Notes: a model not told the origin generated them from the sequence alone. A DNA stretch of 60,000 nt from Cryptomeria japonica (GCF_030272615.1 NC_081407.1:315672456-315732455); one strand, 5' to 3'. Numbered from the stretch's first letter, positions 43,193-54,125 are shown. A program made the numbers and translations.

Positions 43193-44569
43193 CAAGAGTG
43201 CATGAAAGCCCTAGTTTTGGTCAAAATGACATGCAAATGATCGGAAAAGGGGGGATAAGGGTAGGATAGGTCAATGTAGATGAAAAACACCCTGATTGGA
43301 CATGAAAATGAGGAAATGCAACCCATAGGAGAAAACCCTAAAACTGACAAAATGATGCCCCAATTGTGATGCAGAGTCGACAGTATCCGTTGATCACGTC
43401 GGAGAATCGACCTGACTGCTTCATGCTATGTCATAGACTCAGGAGCATGGACAAAGATATATTAGCAGGACTTGAGACATGGTAGGGGTGAGGAGGATAG
43501 AGGGAGAACCCAGTGACAGAGGCACGTGCTCCTTATGATAGACAGTGGACATTATGTAGTTTGACATTATATAGTTAGCCTGTGGGCCATACTTAGGACA
43601 GATAGTCCAATTTTGTACTCCGATATTATTTTGACATATGATATGATATGCATCGATACGATGGGATGCAATGTGTGATGACTAATGTTATTTTCCATGT
43701 ATGGATGACTTATGCACTGTTGATGTATGAATTGTGGAACATGTATGGATATATTTTTTTTATGTGTTTTTGATGCATTGATAATATGAAATGGATAAAA
43801 TGCTTGATGTAATGCAAATGTACTAACCAATGAATGCAGGATGCAGCATATGTATGGAGAAATCGGAGCACTAGACCGAACTGACGGAAGAAGTGTTAGT
43901 AAGAAGAAATGAGACAGAGGGAAATTAGTGACGAAGAAAAACTTGCTTTCAGTAATGCACTTTGTAGGTGAGAACCTTTATTTTAATATAGCAAAATGGA
44001 TGCGTAGCATCATGGCATTGAAGGCCAGAGCTGAAATGCAACCCCTTTTTTGCAAACAGACAGACACATCATAAACAAACGACAATCACAATCAAAAAAA
44101 GAAAAAAACCATGAGCCATCCCGGTCACTCTAAATCACTCAGTGACATCATCGAGCAACATAGGAACATGATTGAAGATAAATCAATAAAAAAGATAAGA
44201 TGCACAAATTCCAACAAATCAAACAAACATTTTGATCTTCATTGTCAAAAGTTGAACGTGCTGATAGGACGATCATGTTGTCTGGTTTCAGGGAATGCGG
44301 TACCCCGTCTAAGATAGGACACAGTCTGGTTTCGAGTATACCACACCCTGTATAAGACCCATGATAGTGCGCCAAGGACGAGTGATTTTGAGGTTGATTG
44401 ATATGACAATTCAGATCAGTTTGAATGTTTGGTTTGAGTAAAAAGTTCATCTGTTAATGCATGATTTCATTAAAGCACAGTGTTGGATTGCGAGTGGTTG
44501 GATGTATACTCAGGGATCTGTCTATGCACAAAAAGAGATCCTTTATTGCAAAATGCATGTTTTTGGATT

Positions 44570-44860
44570 TTAATGTTTTGAAATGTTTTTGTGTTCATTT
44601 TTCAGGACTTTTTATGATTTTTAGGGATTTTTTTTTTTCAAATTTTTATGATATTTTTTCAGGACATTATTTGATTTTTTTTTTGAATTTTTTTTTTTTC
44701 AGGACATTATTTGATTTTTTTTTTTGAATTATTTCAGGACAGTTTTAAATTTTTTTATTTCAAGACATTATATGATTTTTTTAAAAAATTTTCAGGACAT
44801 TTTTCAATTTTTTTCATTTTATTTCAGGACATTTTTCAATTTTTATGATTTTTGCCCCCA
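44570..44860. repeat. T-rich repeat with TTTCAGGACATT words
   Basis: Seven or more copies of TTTCAGGACATT(A/T)TT separated by T runs of up to 12, with a loose period of 30-60 bases. On the RNA strand this is an A-rich tract with AATGTCCTGAAA words. Likely a slippage-grown simple repeat. Confidence 0.8.
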
Positions 44861-45503
44861 GTGTCTAGCAAGGAAAGGAATATGATAGGTGAATAAATAG
44901 GCTTGCTGAAATGATGGTGGATAGAGGGAAGACAAAGGCCTTTTATTATGGAGACAATACGGATTCAATTTTCAAGGGCTATGGCGTGATGGGACAAGAG
45001 ACTGGATATAACAATCTAAGGCAATGACATGGCATGAGGGACATGTCAAGAGGTTTCTGAAACCATGTTTAAATTTTGTGTCCTTATGTCAGATCAAGAT
45101 CAAGGAACGGAAAAAGTGTATAGATAGTGATAAGATATGGATAGGATAAGCAAGACCAAGAATGGATAAGGGACATGGCCTGAAGGTCGGGATTGGATAC
45201 GGGATAGTGGCAAAAAGTTGCAATAAGCGAGGGAATATGGATGAAAGGTTGTAATAAGCAAATGGATAAATGACCAAAAGCTATGATAGACTAAAAGCTG
45301 CAAATAAGATGCATGATGCTCATGACGATCCTCAGCCTTTTCAAGATCAAAGGTGGAAAGGGAAAGTGGACATGAGGGACAATAGGATATGAAGGGTAAT
45401 GACATGGTATGATAGGATAATGGAACAATGAAGGACAAAAGGATATGAAGGAGGAAACCTGCCCCCAAGTGTGGTGTGCAAGAAGTTCATAGAGTACGCA
45501 TGA

Positions 45504-45567
45504 CGCCTGTTTGCTAGGTTTTCATCATGGTACTTGCCCAAGGTGCCTGTTTGCCAGGTTTTCACCA
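45504..45567. repeat. Duplicated GCCTGTTTGCCAGGTTTTCA motif in E5
   Basis: Copies at 45504-45526 and 45543-45566, followed by a T-rich run (45572-45650). Same pair and same T-rich neighbour as in E1 at 1477-1565. Confidence 0.7.
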
Positions 45568-45821
45568 GTGGACGAATTATTTTTGCTTTACTTTTTTTCT
45601 TTTTTCTTTTGTCTTTTTTTTTCACTTTTTTCTTTGATTTTTTTGTACTTTTGACTTCTTCAATAGAAGATGGACACATGATAGGGGATGGAAGAAGGAC
45701 TCAAACATCTTTTTGTTGGGATAGTAGCCTTGAAAATAAATGGACCATGACCTTTAAAAGTATGCTCAAAGACGTTGGTAGGATAAAGACATGGAAAATA
45801 AGATGAAACTAAGGCAAGGAT

Positions 45822-48797
45822 TTATGCAAAGGATTGGACCAAAGGGATGGAAGGATGGAAAATATGCATTGGATAATAGGTAGGGTATTGGAAGAATTGG
45901 GCTTCAGTGAATGGAAATGAAGGCAAGATCGACGTTGGCACACACCTTGAGGGGTGATGGATTGATGGAGGAAAGACGTATTTTGGATATTGAGATTTGG
46001 ATGGAGGAAAGGATAGTGATTCTGGGACATAAGAGCCCAAAATGGATGAAGAAGGTGATGGAGGAATAGACTTGAGAAATTTAGATGGAGGAATAGCTTG
46101 GGATTTTGGGACATAAGGGCCCAAAATGGAAGAAGGAGGTGATGGAGGAACAAATTTGAGAGGTTTGGATGGAGGAATAGCAACTTTGGATGCCAAGTTG
46201 GATGTTTCTTTAGGCTTTTGTGCTTCAAGAAGCTTCTTAGGGATCCACATGGTTTTTGATTTTTCATGCTTTTGTGGTTCCTTGGAGTGCATTGCTTGCA
46301 CAAGGGATTTAGGAACCCATATATATTTTGACTTTGCTTTATTTTTCTCAGTGGGCCTTTGTGGCCTTTTGGATATTTATTTTTCTTTATAGATCATATT
46401 GTTCTTTGTTTTGACATGTCGATTATATTGGACATGTTGATCCTTGAATACATGTGGATTGCAAGACTTATGACGTTTATACTTGGCATCCAAATTGCTT
46501 GGAAGAGGGAATGAATGTCGGTGCAGATGGGAATGATATGGAGGCCTGTGGGATGGATGGAAGGTTCTCCAAGATGTGTGCCTTTGCTGATGTTGCATAG
46601 GAGATGGAGGGATATAGGGACCTAGAATGGATGGAAGTGATGATGGGGAAAGTGGACATTTGGATTTTGACTTTGAAGGGATACCAACACCTTGAGTGTG
46701 AGCTCTGTAGCCATGACCATTAGTATATTCTTTGATATGAAGGAATTCTTTCTCATGAAGGTCTACTCCTTTGCCTTTATGAATATCTTGACTTGTAGGA
46801 TACTCTTTTCTTTGGGAAGAAGACGCGAGTCCATTATGAGGTGGATATGATATGAGAGAAATAATGAGATCTTGAAGTGGATCGGATTTCACCAAAGTGG
46901 AAGAACCCATTGTTAATGTCAAGGGTTCATGAACATCTTGCACTAACACGTTAGAATCATGAAGGGGATTAGGATCATGAGGACGATTAGGATCATGTAG
47001 TGGACATAGTTCAATGATAGGCTCTTCAAGAGATGGAATGGGAGGAATAATGGGATCATCAAAAGAAATACGATCTTGGAGTGTATATGGAGCATTAGGA
47101 CAAGGAGATGGAGGAACAAAAGGATCTTGTGGAGGATCTAAAGGAATGATAGGGTCTTGTGTTGGAAATGAATTTGGAAGGATACTTTGATCTTGACAAG
47201 GAGGAAGATCATTGGATTCCTCTTTAAAGGTGTTGTGCTCTTGACTTTCAATGGGATCATCAGAAAGGATGGAAGGGATATCTTGATCTTTCTTAGGAAG
47301 TGGAATGTCAATGGGATTTGAAAGGACATTGTGTTCATGAAATGGAAGGGGATCGTTTGGGATTGGATGGACTGGGATATCTTGATCTTGCTCAGGGAAT
47401 GGAGTGTCAATAGGACTTTGGATAGGATGGACAAGAATAGGGGAATCATCACGAGTTTCTGGGAAGATGAGATCCTGGTCAACAGTTGGATGGGATGATA
47501 AGGTTTCAGGATCTTGATCTTGATCTGTTTTAGGACTCGTTTCTTCATGCTCTAAATTATCCTCTTGACATGAGGTTGGACTTTGGATATGCATAGGGGA
47601 TTCAGACAAGGAATCAATGCTTTGGCATGAAGGAAATACACTTTGAACATTTGTGATGGATTCTGGCAAGGAATCAATGCTTGAACATGAGGAAGAGGGA
47701 CTTCAAATGGGGTCCTCTAAAATAGGTAATGGATATAAAGTGCATGGTGGCATTGGGTCTTGTATTTCTGAAACATGACAAGGATGTGCATCATGAATTG
47801 GATTATCGTGGCAATCAATTATGGATATCCCTTGGGTAATTGCATCCTTGGGTGTATTGTTTGATGAGGACAATATAGAAAGTTCCTGTGAAACTTCTAA
47901 AGGTGTAGGGATAGATGCCACTGGAGAGTCAATTTTCTTGCAAGGGGATGAGGCATTGCTAGACATAAGTGTATTATTTTGATCTTCCTCAAAGAACTCA
48001 CTTGGTCGTTTCCTTAAGATCATTGCAATAAAGCCACCTTTCTTTCGAGGTTTTGACATGATTGCATCTGGAATTTGAACTTGTTTGGCACGGAGTTGGT
48101 TCTGATCTAATGTCATGTTTTGATATTGGACTTGGTTCAATTGTTCTGACATGTTTGAAACTTGGGTTGGTGTGTGCTGCAACCTTTGTTTTTGAATGTT
48201 TGGTTGGTGTTGTTGACATTGATATGTTGATTGAACTTGTTGATATTCCACCATTGGTTGAACTATTTGTTGACATTGTATAGTTGGTTGGACATATTGT
48301 TGAAATTGGACCATTGATTGTGTTGGTTGAAAATCTAATTGATAGTAAACACCTTCTTGCTCTTGTTGTGGAGGCACATAATGTTGAAATTGATGTTGTC
48401 TCTTTTCTTGAAATTGTTTCATCATCTCTATTTGGGAGAGGAGAGCTGGTATGTCTGATCATTCAAGAAGAGATCTTACATCAATTGGCTTGATATTTAG
48501 ATTTTGACCTGGAAATTTTTGAAACATTTTGGACATTTGTGATCTATTCTTCTCAATGTTTTTCACTCTTTGTTCCAATATCTCCTCTTCTTGAGCTAGT
48601 TTCTCCTCTAGTTTTTGTATTTGGACATTTACATCATCATGATAAGTTTGACCAATGTTGCTTTGTTGTTGGGTTGGATAGAATTGTGATTGCCTTGGAT
48701 TAAAATTTGATTGCATCGTCGGTTGATACGTCAAACTTTGTTGCATCATTGGTGCTTGGAACCTTGTTTCAATAGACATGTCACTATGCAAATGCAA
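45822..48797 (-). pseudogene. E5 unknown ORF (about 990 codons, three nonsense codons)
   Basis: One frame runs from MHLHSDMSIETRFQAP to a stop after VQSFA. It is broken only by TGA at 48459, TGA at 47703 and TAA at 46377, with no frameshift. Layout: Gln-rich start, a coiled-coil-like stretch (about residues 50-90, VQIQKLEEKLAQEEEILEQR), a very Gln-rich block, basic SKPRKKGGFIAMILRKRPSE, a long Pro/Asp-rich region full of DP and PIP words, then two related motifs, YIWVPKSLVQA and TMWIPKKLLEA, and repeats of PPSK..K..PPSP.SSILG.YVP. No Gag core, zinc knuckle, protease or polymerase motif is visible. I cannot name its function; a Gag-like structural protein is one guess. Confidence 0.8.
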
Positions 48798-50828
48798 TAT
48801 TTTTGGAATTTTTCAAGGATAATGTATGATACGCAACTAAATGCAAACTAAATAAATGAGAATGCAATCTATGTTTTTGGTTGTTTTTCAATATTTTGAC
48901 AAACTTATGAATGCAAATCTAAAAGAAAGACCCTTAGGAAATTGAAATGATGTCTAGACCTCAAAGGACAAAAGGACCAAGTGACAAAAGGACAAAATGA
49001 CAATGTCTCCCCTATATGCTTGGATACTGAGCTAGGTTTGACAAAATGACAATAATGACAAAAAGAGAAAAGGTTTGATAAGGTCTAGACCTCTTAACAA
49101 TGACTTAGGGTTTTATCAAAGATTTGGATTACTCAAGTATGACAAAACCTAGTTTTGACACTATATGATAAGGGACAATTACTATGCAAATGACCCTAAT
49201 ATGATATGATAATGACCTAAGCTTAATGAAGAGACCTAGGGTATGCAAATATGAATGAATGACAGTGGTATTACTATAATGCAAGAGGACATATGCAAAT
49301 GGATGACTCTTATTGATATGCAAAGGAGTATGACTTAGGTGAAACCTAACCTTAGTACTTGACAATGAACTTTGCAAAATGCAACTTAGGATGAACTTAA
49401 ATGTAAGTGACATGCATGTTAAGACAAAATTTTGAACAATGTTTGACAACCATATTTGAAGGTGTTTTGAAATTTGTTGGATGAAATGCTCTCATGTTTA
49501 ACCTTGTTTTGAATCAATTTGTCTTGTTTTTGGAATGATACACAATTCAACTTTTGACAAACAAAGAATACAAGATATTGCAACTTAGACTCAAGACAAT
49601 CATGCTCATTTCCACATTTCTTATGGTAGGCAAAGACATTAGGTACTTGAGAGGTAGACTCATTATGGGATTCAAGGAGAATACATAGATGCTTGACCCC
49701 ACGGGCTCCCCTCCACGACACTCACTTCTCAGGGCAGCCAAGTATCAGTTCCCATGGAAATCTCCCCATGGCGAACTTAGTATCTCTTCCAAGTATCTGA
49801 ATTTGTCCTTCTCAAGCAACTAGAAGGGTTTTTGGCCTCTAAAAACAAGGTGTTTAGTCAGGATTTCTGTTAAGCATTACTCCTTGATGTCACACAAGCG
49901 TGATTGAGACATTAAGCCCATCAATATACCAAACAAATGTAGTCACGCAAGAATGATTTAGACCAAGAGGCCCTACTTAGATGTTGATATGAGAAAGAGC
50001 CCAAGGGTCATCACTTCCCAAGTAACTGCAATTCCCATGTAATACTTCCTTCAAAGCTTTCGCTCATCGGGTATTTTTTTATAGTGAGTTAGAATGCCAA
50101 GGAATTCTAGCCGTACTCACTTTGGGTCATTCCCTTCTCATGATTATCACTTGCTTGCAAAAGCAAAGTGGTCGGGAAGGCAGGCCCTCTAAAGGAGACA
50201 AACAATCAAAGACATGAACATGGTATCGAAGATCTGGATTTCTGATCACCCTAAAAGGATGAGAGCATACTCTCCTACTCCAATGTCACACTCAACAGTC
50301 AAATCAAGCATAGATTCATTCCATCCTATTTAAAAAATCACTAGGTGCCTAAAAATTAAATGCAAACACAAAGTTTGATTGTTTCTCCAAGGCAACCTGC
50401 AAAAACCCAAGTTAGGAGTTTGATACGCTTATTCTTTGACTTTCGAATCTACACAAAGCATGTTAGTAGTTTGATTTATTGTCTTTCCCATGCGTATGCC
50501 AAGATTCTGCACAGATAATTAGTACCAAAATCCAAAGCACAGAAAACAGAATGCAAAAACACAACAACTTTCAAGTAAACACTACATCTTTTTACCTCTG
50601 TTCTGGACTTTACACAGGCGCAGAACTCATGACATGGGCGCAGAACCCTTGACACAAGCGCAGAATGTCCTCTACACAAGCGCATAATGCTCAACACAGG
50701 CGCAAGTTGTCTTACACAGGCGCAAAAGTCTCTAGAATACCCTGCACGACCCTGTTTTTGGGTTTTTTTTGGCCTGCAAATCAACTTGAGAGCACTCAAA
50801 ACACCATAAAGAGGTTAGAAGGTTAGTG
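48798..50828 (-). other. E5 5' leader
   Basis: About 2 kb between primer site and ORF. AT-rich, with an island at 49690-50300 of more balanced composition (ACTCACTTCTCAGGGCAGCC, GGAAATCTCCCCATGGCGAA) that could be structured RNA. The frames at 49129-49741 have no motif. The six-copy motif array lies close to the primer site. Confidence 0.6.
50612..50724. repeat. Phased array of six ACACARGCGCA motifs (5' side of E5)
   Basis: Direct copies start at 50612, 50632, 50652, 50674, 50694 and 50714, so steps of 20, 20, 22, 20 and 20 bases. The 11-base core is ACACAGGCGCA or ACACAAGCGCA (one ACATGGGCGCA), with weakly conserved AGAA after the first three. It lies 105 bases inside the primer site on the RNA 5' side. 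Confidence 0.85.
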
Positions 50829-50846
50829 TTCACGTCAGGTTCACCA
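50829..50846 (-). promoter_or_regulatory. E5 primer binding site
   Basis: On the minus strand TGGTGAACCTGACGTGAA lies five bases inside the 5' LTR. It differs from the E3 site at one of 18 bases and is unlike the tRNA-Met site of the copia elements. Confidence 0.8.
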
Positions 50847-50851
50847 ATTAA

Positions 50852-52407
50852 TGTACATTAGGAAATAGGAAATCATCACAAGACATTATAAAAACTAATA
50901 ATCAATCACAAAAGCATTCATTGCAATGAATCTATTCTAAGACACATTCAATAGAGACATGAAAACAAAGCAGACAAAACTAATGATTTTGCAAACCAGA
51001 TGACGATTTGAATGCTCCTTCCATGTGGCTCCATTGTTCTTCTTTCCTCTCCAAATAGTTGTGGATCTCACCTACAAGTGCACACACAATTGAAAGCAAG
51101 TAGACGGGATTTTTGATCAAGAGTACTAGAAGCTTAGATTCGATAGCCTGATTATCAATTACCAATTACCAAATTAGCCTTGATTGATGAAGATCATCCA
51201 ATTTATAGAAGAATTGGAGAGATGAACAAATTAGCATGATAGTGATTCGAATGGAAATTCAAATCAAGAATAGCAAAATTATGACATGTCTATGACAAAT
51301 TGCTATGCAAAGATTTATGACAGTTTATGACAATTTATGACAAATTGCTATGTCAAGAATTGATTGATTGTCAATTATGACAAATTATGACAAATTTCTA
51401 TGTCAAGAATTGATTGATTGTCAATTATGACAAATTATGACAAATTTCTATGTCATTTCCATGAATTTAGGAGAGAAATAGGAGGAATTTGAAATTAGGA
51501 ATTAAGAAAATTAGAAAATTGAAATTGATGAAAATTAGGAATTTGAAATTAGGTAAATTAATTAATAATCTTTCATTTATTAATTAATTCACAAAGAGGA
51601 ACAATTAGCCAATTAAATGAAGATTTAATTGTAATGAGAAGACTTAGGACAAATAAGTAATTTATTAATCCTAAAGGAAGAAAATGATAAGCAAGGTTAA
51701 ATGACTAAATCACAAAACCCTAGAAGGTGAATTAGCAATGCGAGGATGACAATTAGGTCTTGATTGAAGATAATTAATGTTGATCATGATTTTGATTTAA
51801 CAAAGGACCAATGTGATAAATGATTTGATTGATAAATGATTTGATTGACGAGGAACAATGACAAATTGATCCAAATTGACATAATTGTGAGAGACAATGA
51901 TCGATAGCGAAATGATCGCAAAATGACAAAATTGACAAGAGGACAAGGATTGATGATAAATAGATTGCAAGATGACAAGATTAAAAATGACCACGATCAA
52001 TGACAAATCGATCACAAAATGACAAGATCGAACATGACAACGACCGATGACAAATCGATCGCAAAATGACAAAATTGAAAATGATAAAGATTAATGACAA
52101 ATCGACAAGATTGATAAGAGGACAAAACCCTAATTAGGATTGACGATGTCCAAAATGATGACAAATTAGCACGCATGCGACAGGATAAGATCGATCAAAA
52201 TCATGATTGGATAGTGTTGTCAACAAGACCAAATTTGAAAGTGAGACAGAATGAAGAATGTAGAAGAATGACTCGATACTCGCAAATGATAAAAACCAAG
52301 TGCGTGACATAGGAGAAATGTTAATGCGACACAAAAACCTAAAATGAGGCAATGCGCAAATGTTAAAGTATGACTCCGCAAGCGTTGACCATTTTTAGGT
52401 GTCTACA
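50852..52407 (-). repeat. E5 right (5') LTR
   Basis: 1556 bases, nearly identical to the left LTR; it lacks six bases near 52175 (left copy GCACGCACATTGATGCGACA). The 50-base array is at 51349-51458. The end is GTGTCTACA at 52407. Confidence 0.95.
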
Positions 52408-52412
52408 GTCAG
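52408..52412. repeat. Right TSD of E5 (GTCAG)
   Basis: GTCAG directly after E5; matches 40985-40989. Removing E5 and one copy restores the E4 integrase reading. Confidence 0.95.
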
Positions 52413-52990
52413 TATGCACAATATCTAGCAATCCATCAAATGTATACCACTTGCTCTTGAAAGAAATACTTATTTTCTTACCCAATTGACATTTTTTACA
52501 TGCCAAGTTAGTGGGCTTAATAATTTTAGGCAGATCTCTAACAGCTTGAATAGAACTGATCTTAATCATTGATTCAAATTTAACATGACACATTCTCCTA
52601 TGCCACAACCAACTTTCATCAATATGATCAATCAAACAACTTTTCTCAGCATCATTGAAATGAAAAATATTACCTTCAGCCTTAGTTCCAGATGCAATCA
52701 CTATACCAGAAGCATTTAGGATCTTGCATTTACCATTCTTGAATTGTAAATCGTAATCTTTGTCAACCATCTGTCCAAAACTCAAAAGATTATTCTTCAA
52801 ACCTTCAACATACAAATCATTGGTATTATGCTTACCATCAAAGGATATGGAACCTCTACCACAGGTCACACAGGCTTTGCCATCTCCAAATCTCACTATT
52901 CCACCATGATACCTTTCTATACTCACAAATTTGCTTTTATCATTGGTCATATGTGTGAACAACCATTGTCTTTTACCCATTCATCTCTTT
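52413..52990 (-). pseudogene. E4 protease end and integrase zinc domain
   Basis: From right: a protease site decayed to KDNGCSH (DSG changed to DNG) with a shift after it, then GGIVRFGDGKACVTCGRGS, VEGLKNNLLSFGQMVDKDYD, and the integrase zinc domain ESWLWHRRMCHVKFE with LACKKCQLGK. It ends GLLDIVHTD at the E5 junction; the following LCGP is at 40984. The apparent tail after HTD in the open frame is E5 sequence, not E4. Confidence 0.9.
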
Positions 52991-54125
52991 CCTTAACTTT
53001 AGCAGCTAAATCTTTCTCCTCAATAGTGCAGCTAGTGAGATCAACAAGTACCAGTCCATCTTCCTTAATGACAAGAAATACAACTTCATCTCCTTCTGAT
53101 TATTCATCTATAACACCTTCATTAGCAGCATAATAGTAGTCTTCTGATTCCTTTACTTTTGGTTATACTTGTAAGGCTTATCATACTTCTCATGCTTCTC
53201 ATATCTATCATTTTTGTCATGTTTATCAAATTTATCATGCCTGTCATATTTATCCATTCTCTTTGGAAACCTAGAAGGAAAATGTCCTACCTTATTGCAA
53301 GAGAAACATTTCAAAGGCAGTTTTCCATCATACTTACTAGCTCCCTTAGGCAATCTCTAGGCAATCAATGCTTCAAGCTCATCAAGTTCTATTTCTTTCT
53401 CTTCCATCTCTCTCTTTTCTCTTTCATATTTTGATACTCTACATTCTTCAGGTTCATACTTCTACTTACTGGATACAGATGCTCTAAATGTTGTCTCAAA
53501 CTTTCCATGTGATTCACCAAATTTTCTCAACTCAAATGCAATAATCTTTCCAACCAACATGTCTCTTGTCACAATAGTCACACTCTGGATCTCATCTATA
53601 GCAACTACCTTATCTTTATAAGGAGGCAAAGATATCAACACCCTAGCAACAATTTCATCTTCTTCAAGGATTCCGCCGACACATTTGATACCTAAGACAA
53701 GGTCACTTACCTTAGCCATGAAATGTATTTATGTTATCATCTTCTCCCATCTTTAGCATCTCAAATTTCCCTTTCAAACTCTACAACTTAGAAACTTTGA
53801 CTTATTTATCTCCTTCATACAAGGTCTCAAGCTTCTCCCATATCTCATGTGCGGTCTGAAGTCCCATTACATTTGTCATTCCAGAATCAATCAGAGCACT
53901 CAACCATGCTTCCTTTTCTCTAATGTTATTTTCAGCTTCCTTGACCTCATCAACAGTAACTGGTCCATTTAGAGTAACAAAATAGGCATTCTTTGTAATA
54001 TCCTAGTAATCTTCTCCAACAAATCTCAAGTGCACTTCCATCCGGTTCTTCCATATAGCGTAGTTACTACCATCAAATCTCAGACTCTCCTTCTTAAAGA
54101 TAATACCTCTAGTTCCAGTTGCCAT
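52991..54125 (-). pseudogene. E4 Gag
   Basis: Starts at 54125 with MATGTRGIIFKKESLRFDGS. Motifs: NYAIWKNRMEVHLRFVGEDY, HEIWEKLETLYEGDK, SLKGKFEMLKMGEDDN, VARVLISLPPYKDKVVAIDE and a zinc knuckle LKCFSCNKVGHFPSRF in which the last Cys is Phe. The knuckle is followed by a run of His/Asp/Lys/Tyr repeats (YDRHDKFDKHDKNDRYEKHE). At least five stops. Confidence 0.85.

Larger units (their letters stand above)
42566..45500 (-). other. E5 3' untranslated region
   Basis: About 3 kb with no credible gene. It holds an inverted cluster of ACACAAGCGCA motifs (43084-43192), a pair of GTCTGGTTTC words near 44280 and 44325, and a T-rich repeat (44570-44860). Short frames such as 42852-43103 or 44148-44450 have no recognised motif. 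Polypurine-like GCCCCCA words lie near 44854 and 45462. This is where pol would lie in a complete gypsy element. Confidence 0.6.
40990..52407 (-). mobile_element. E5: young non-autonomous LTR retrotransposon with an unknown ORF
   Basis: 11418 bases, LTRs 40990-42551 and 50852-52407, TSD GTCAG, polypurine tract 42552-42565, primer site 50829-50846; transcribed on the minus strand. LTRs differ by about eight substitutions and one 6-base indel by eye (about 0.5 percent), so it is the youngest insertion here. The 8.3-kb interior has one long frame (45822-48797) and no RT, RNase H, integrase or protease motif that I can see. LTRs of the same family occur at 6849-9540. The interior organisation (long leader, T-rich repeats, motif arrays) is described separately. 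Confidence 0.95.

Noticed and set aside
44570-44860. Poly-T rich stretch as a terminator or poly-A signal
   Set aside because: It is a degenerate tandem repeat in the interior of an element and not next to an LTR; no functional claim is supported.
42566-45500. Hidden pol gene in the E5 3' region
   Set aside because: I looked on both strands for YVDD or FADD, HHCC, DDE spacing motifs and RNase H motifs and saw none; frames are short and dominated by low-complexity repeats.
50612-50724. CRISPR-like array of six short repeats
   Set aside because: Repeats of 11 bases with 9-11 base spacers are far too short, no cas genes are present, and the DNA is clearly from a plant; it is an element-internal motif array.
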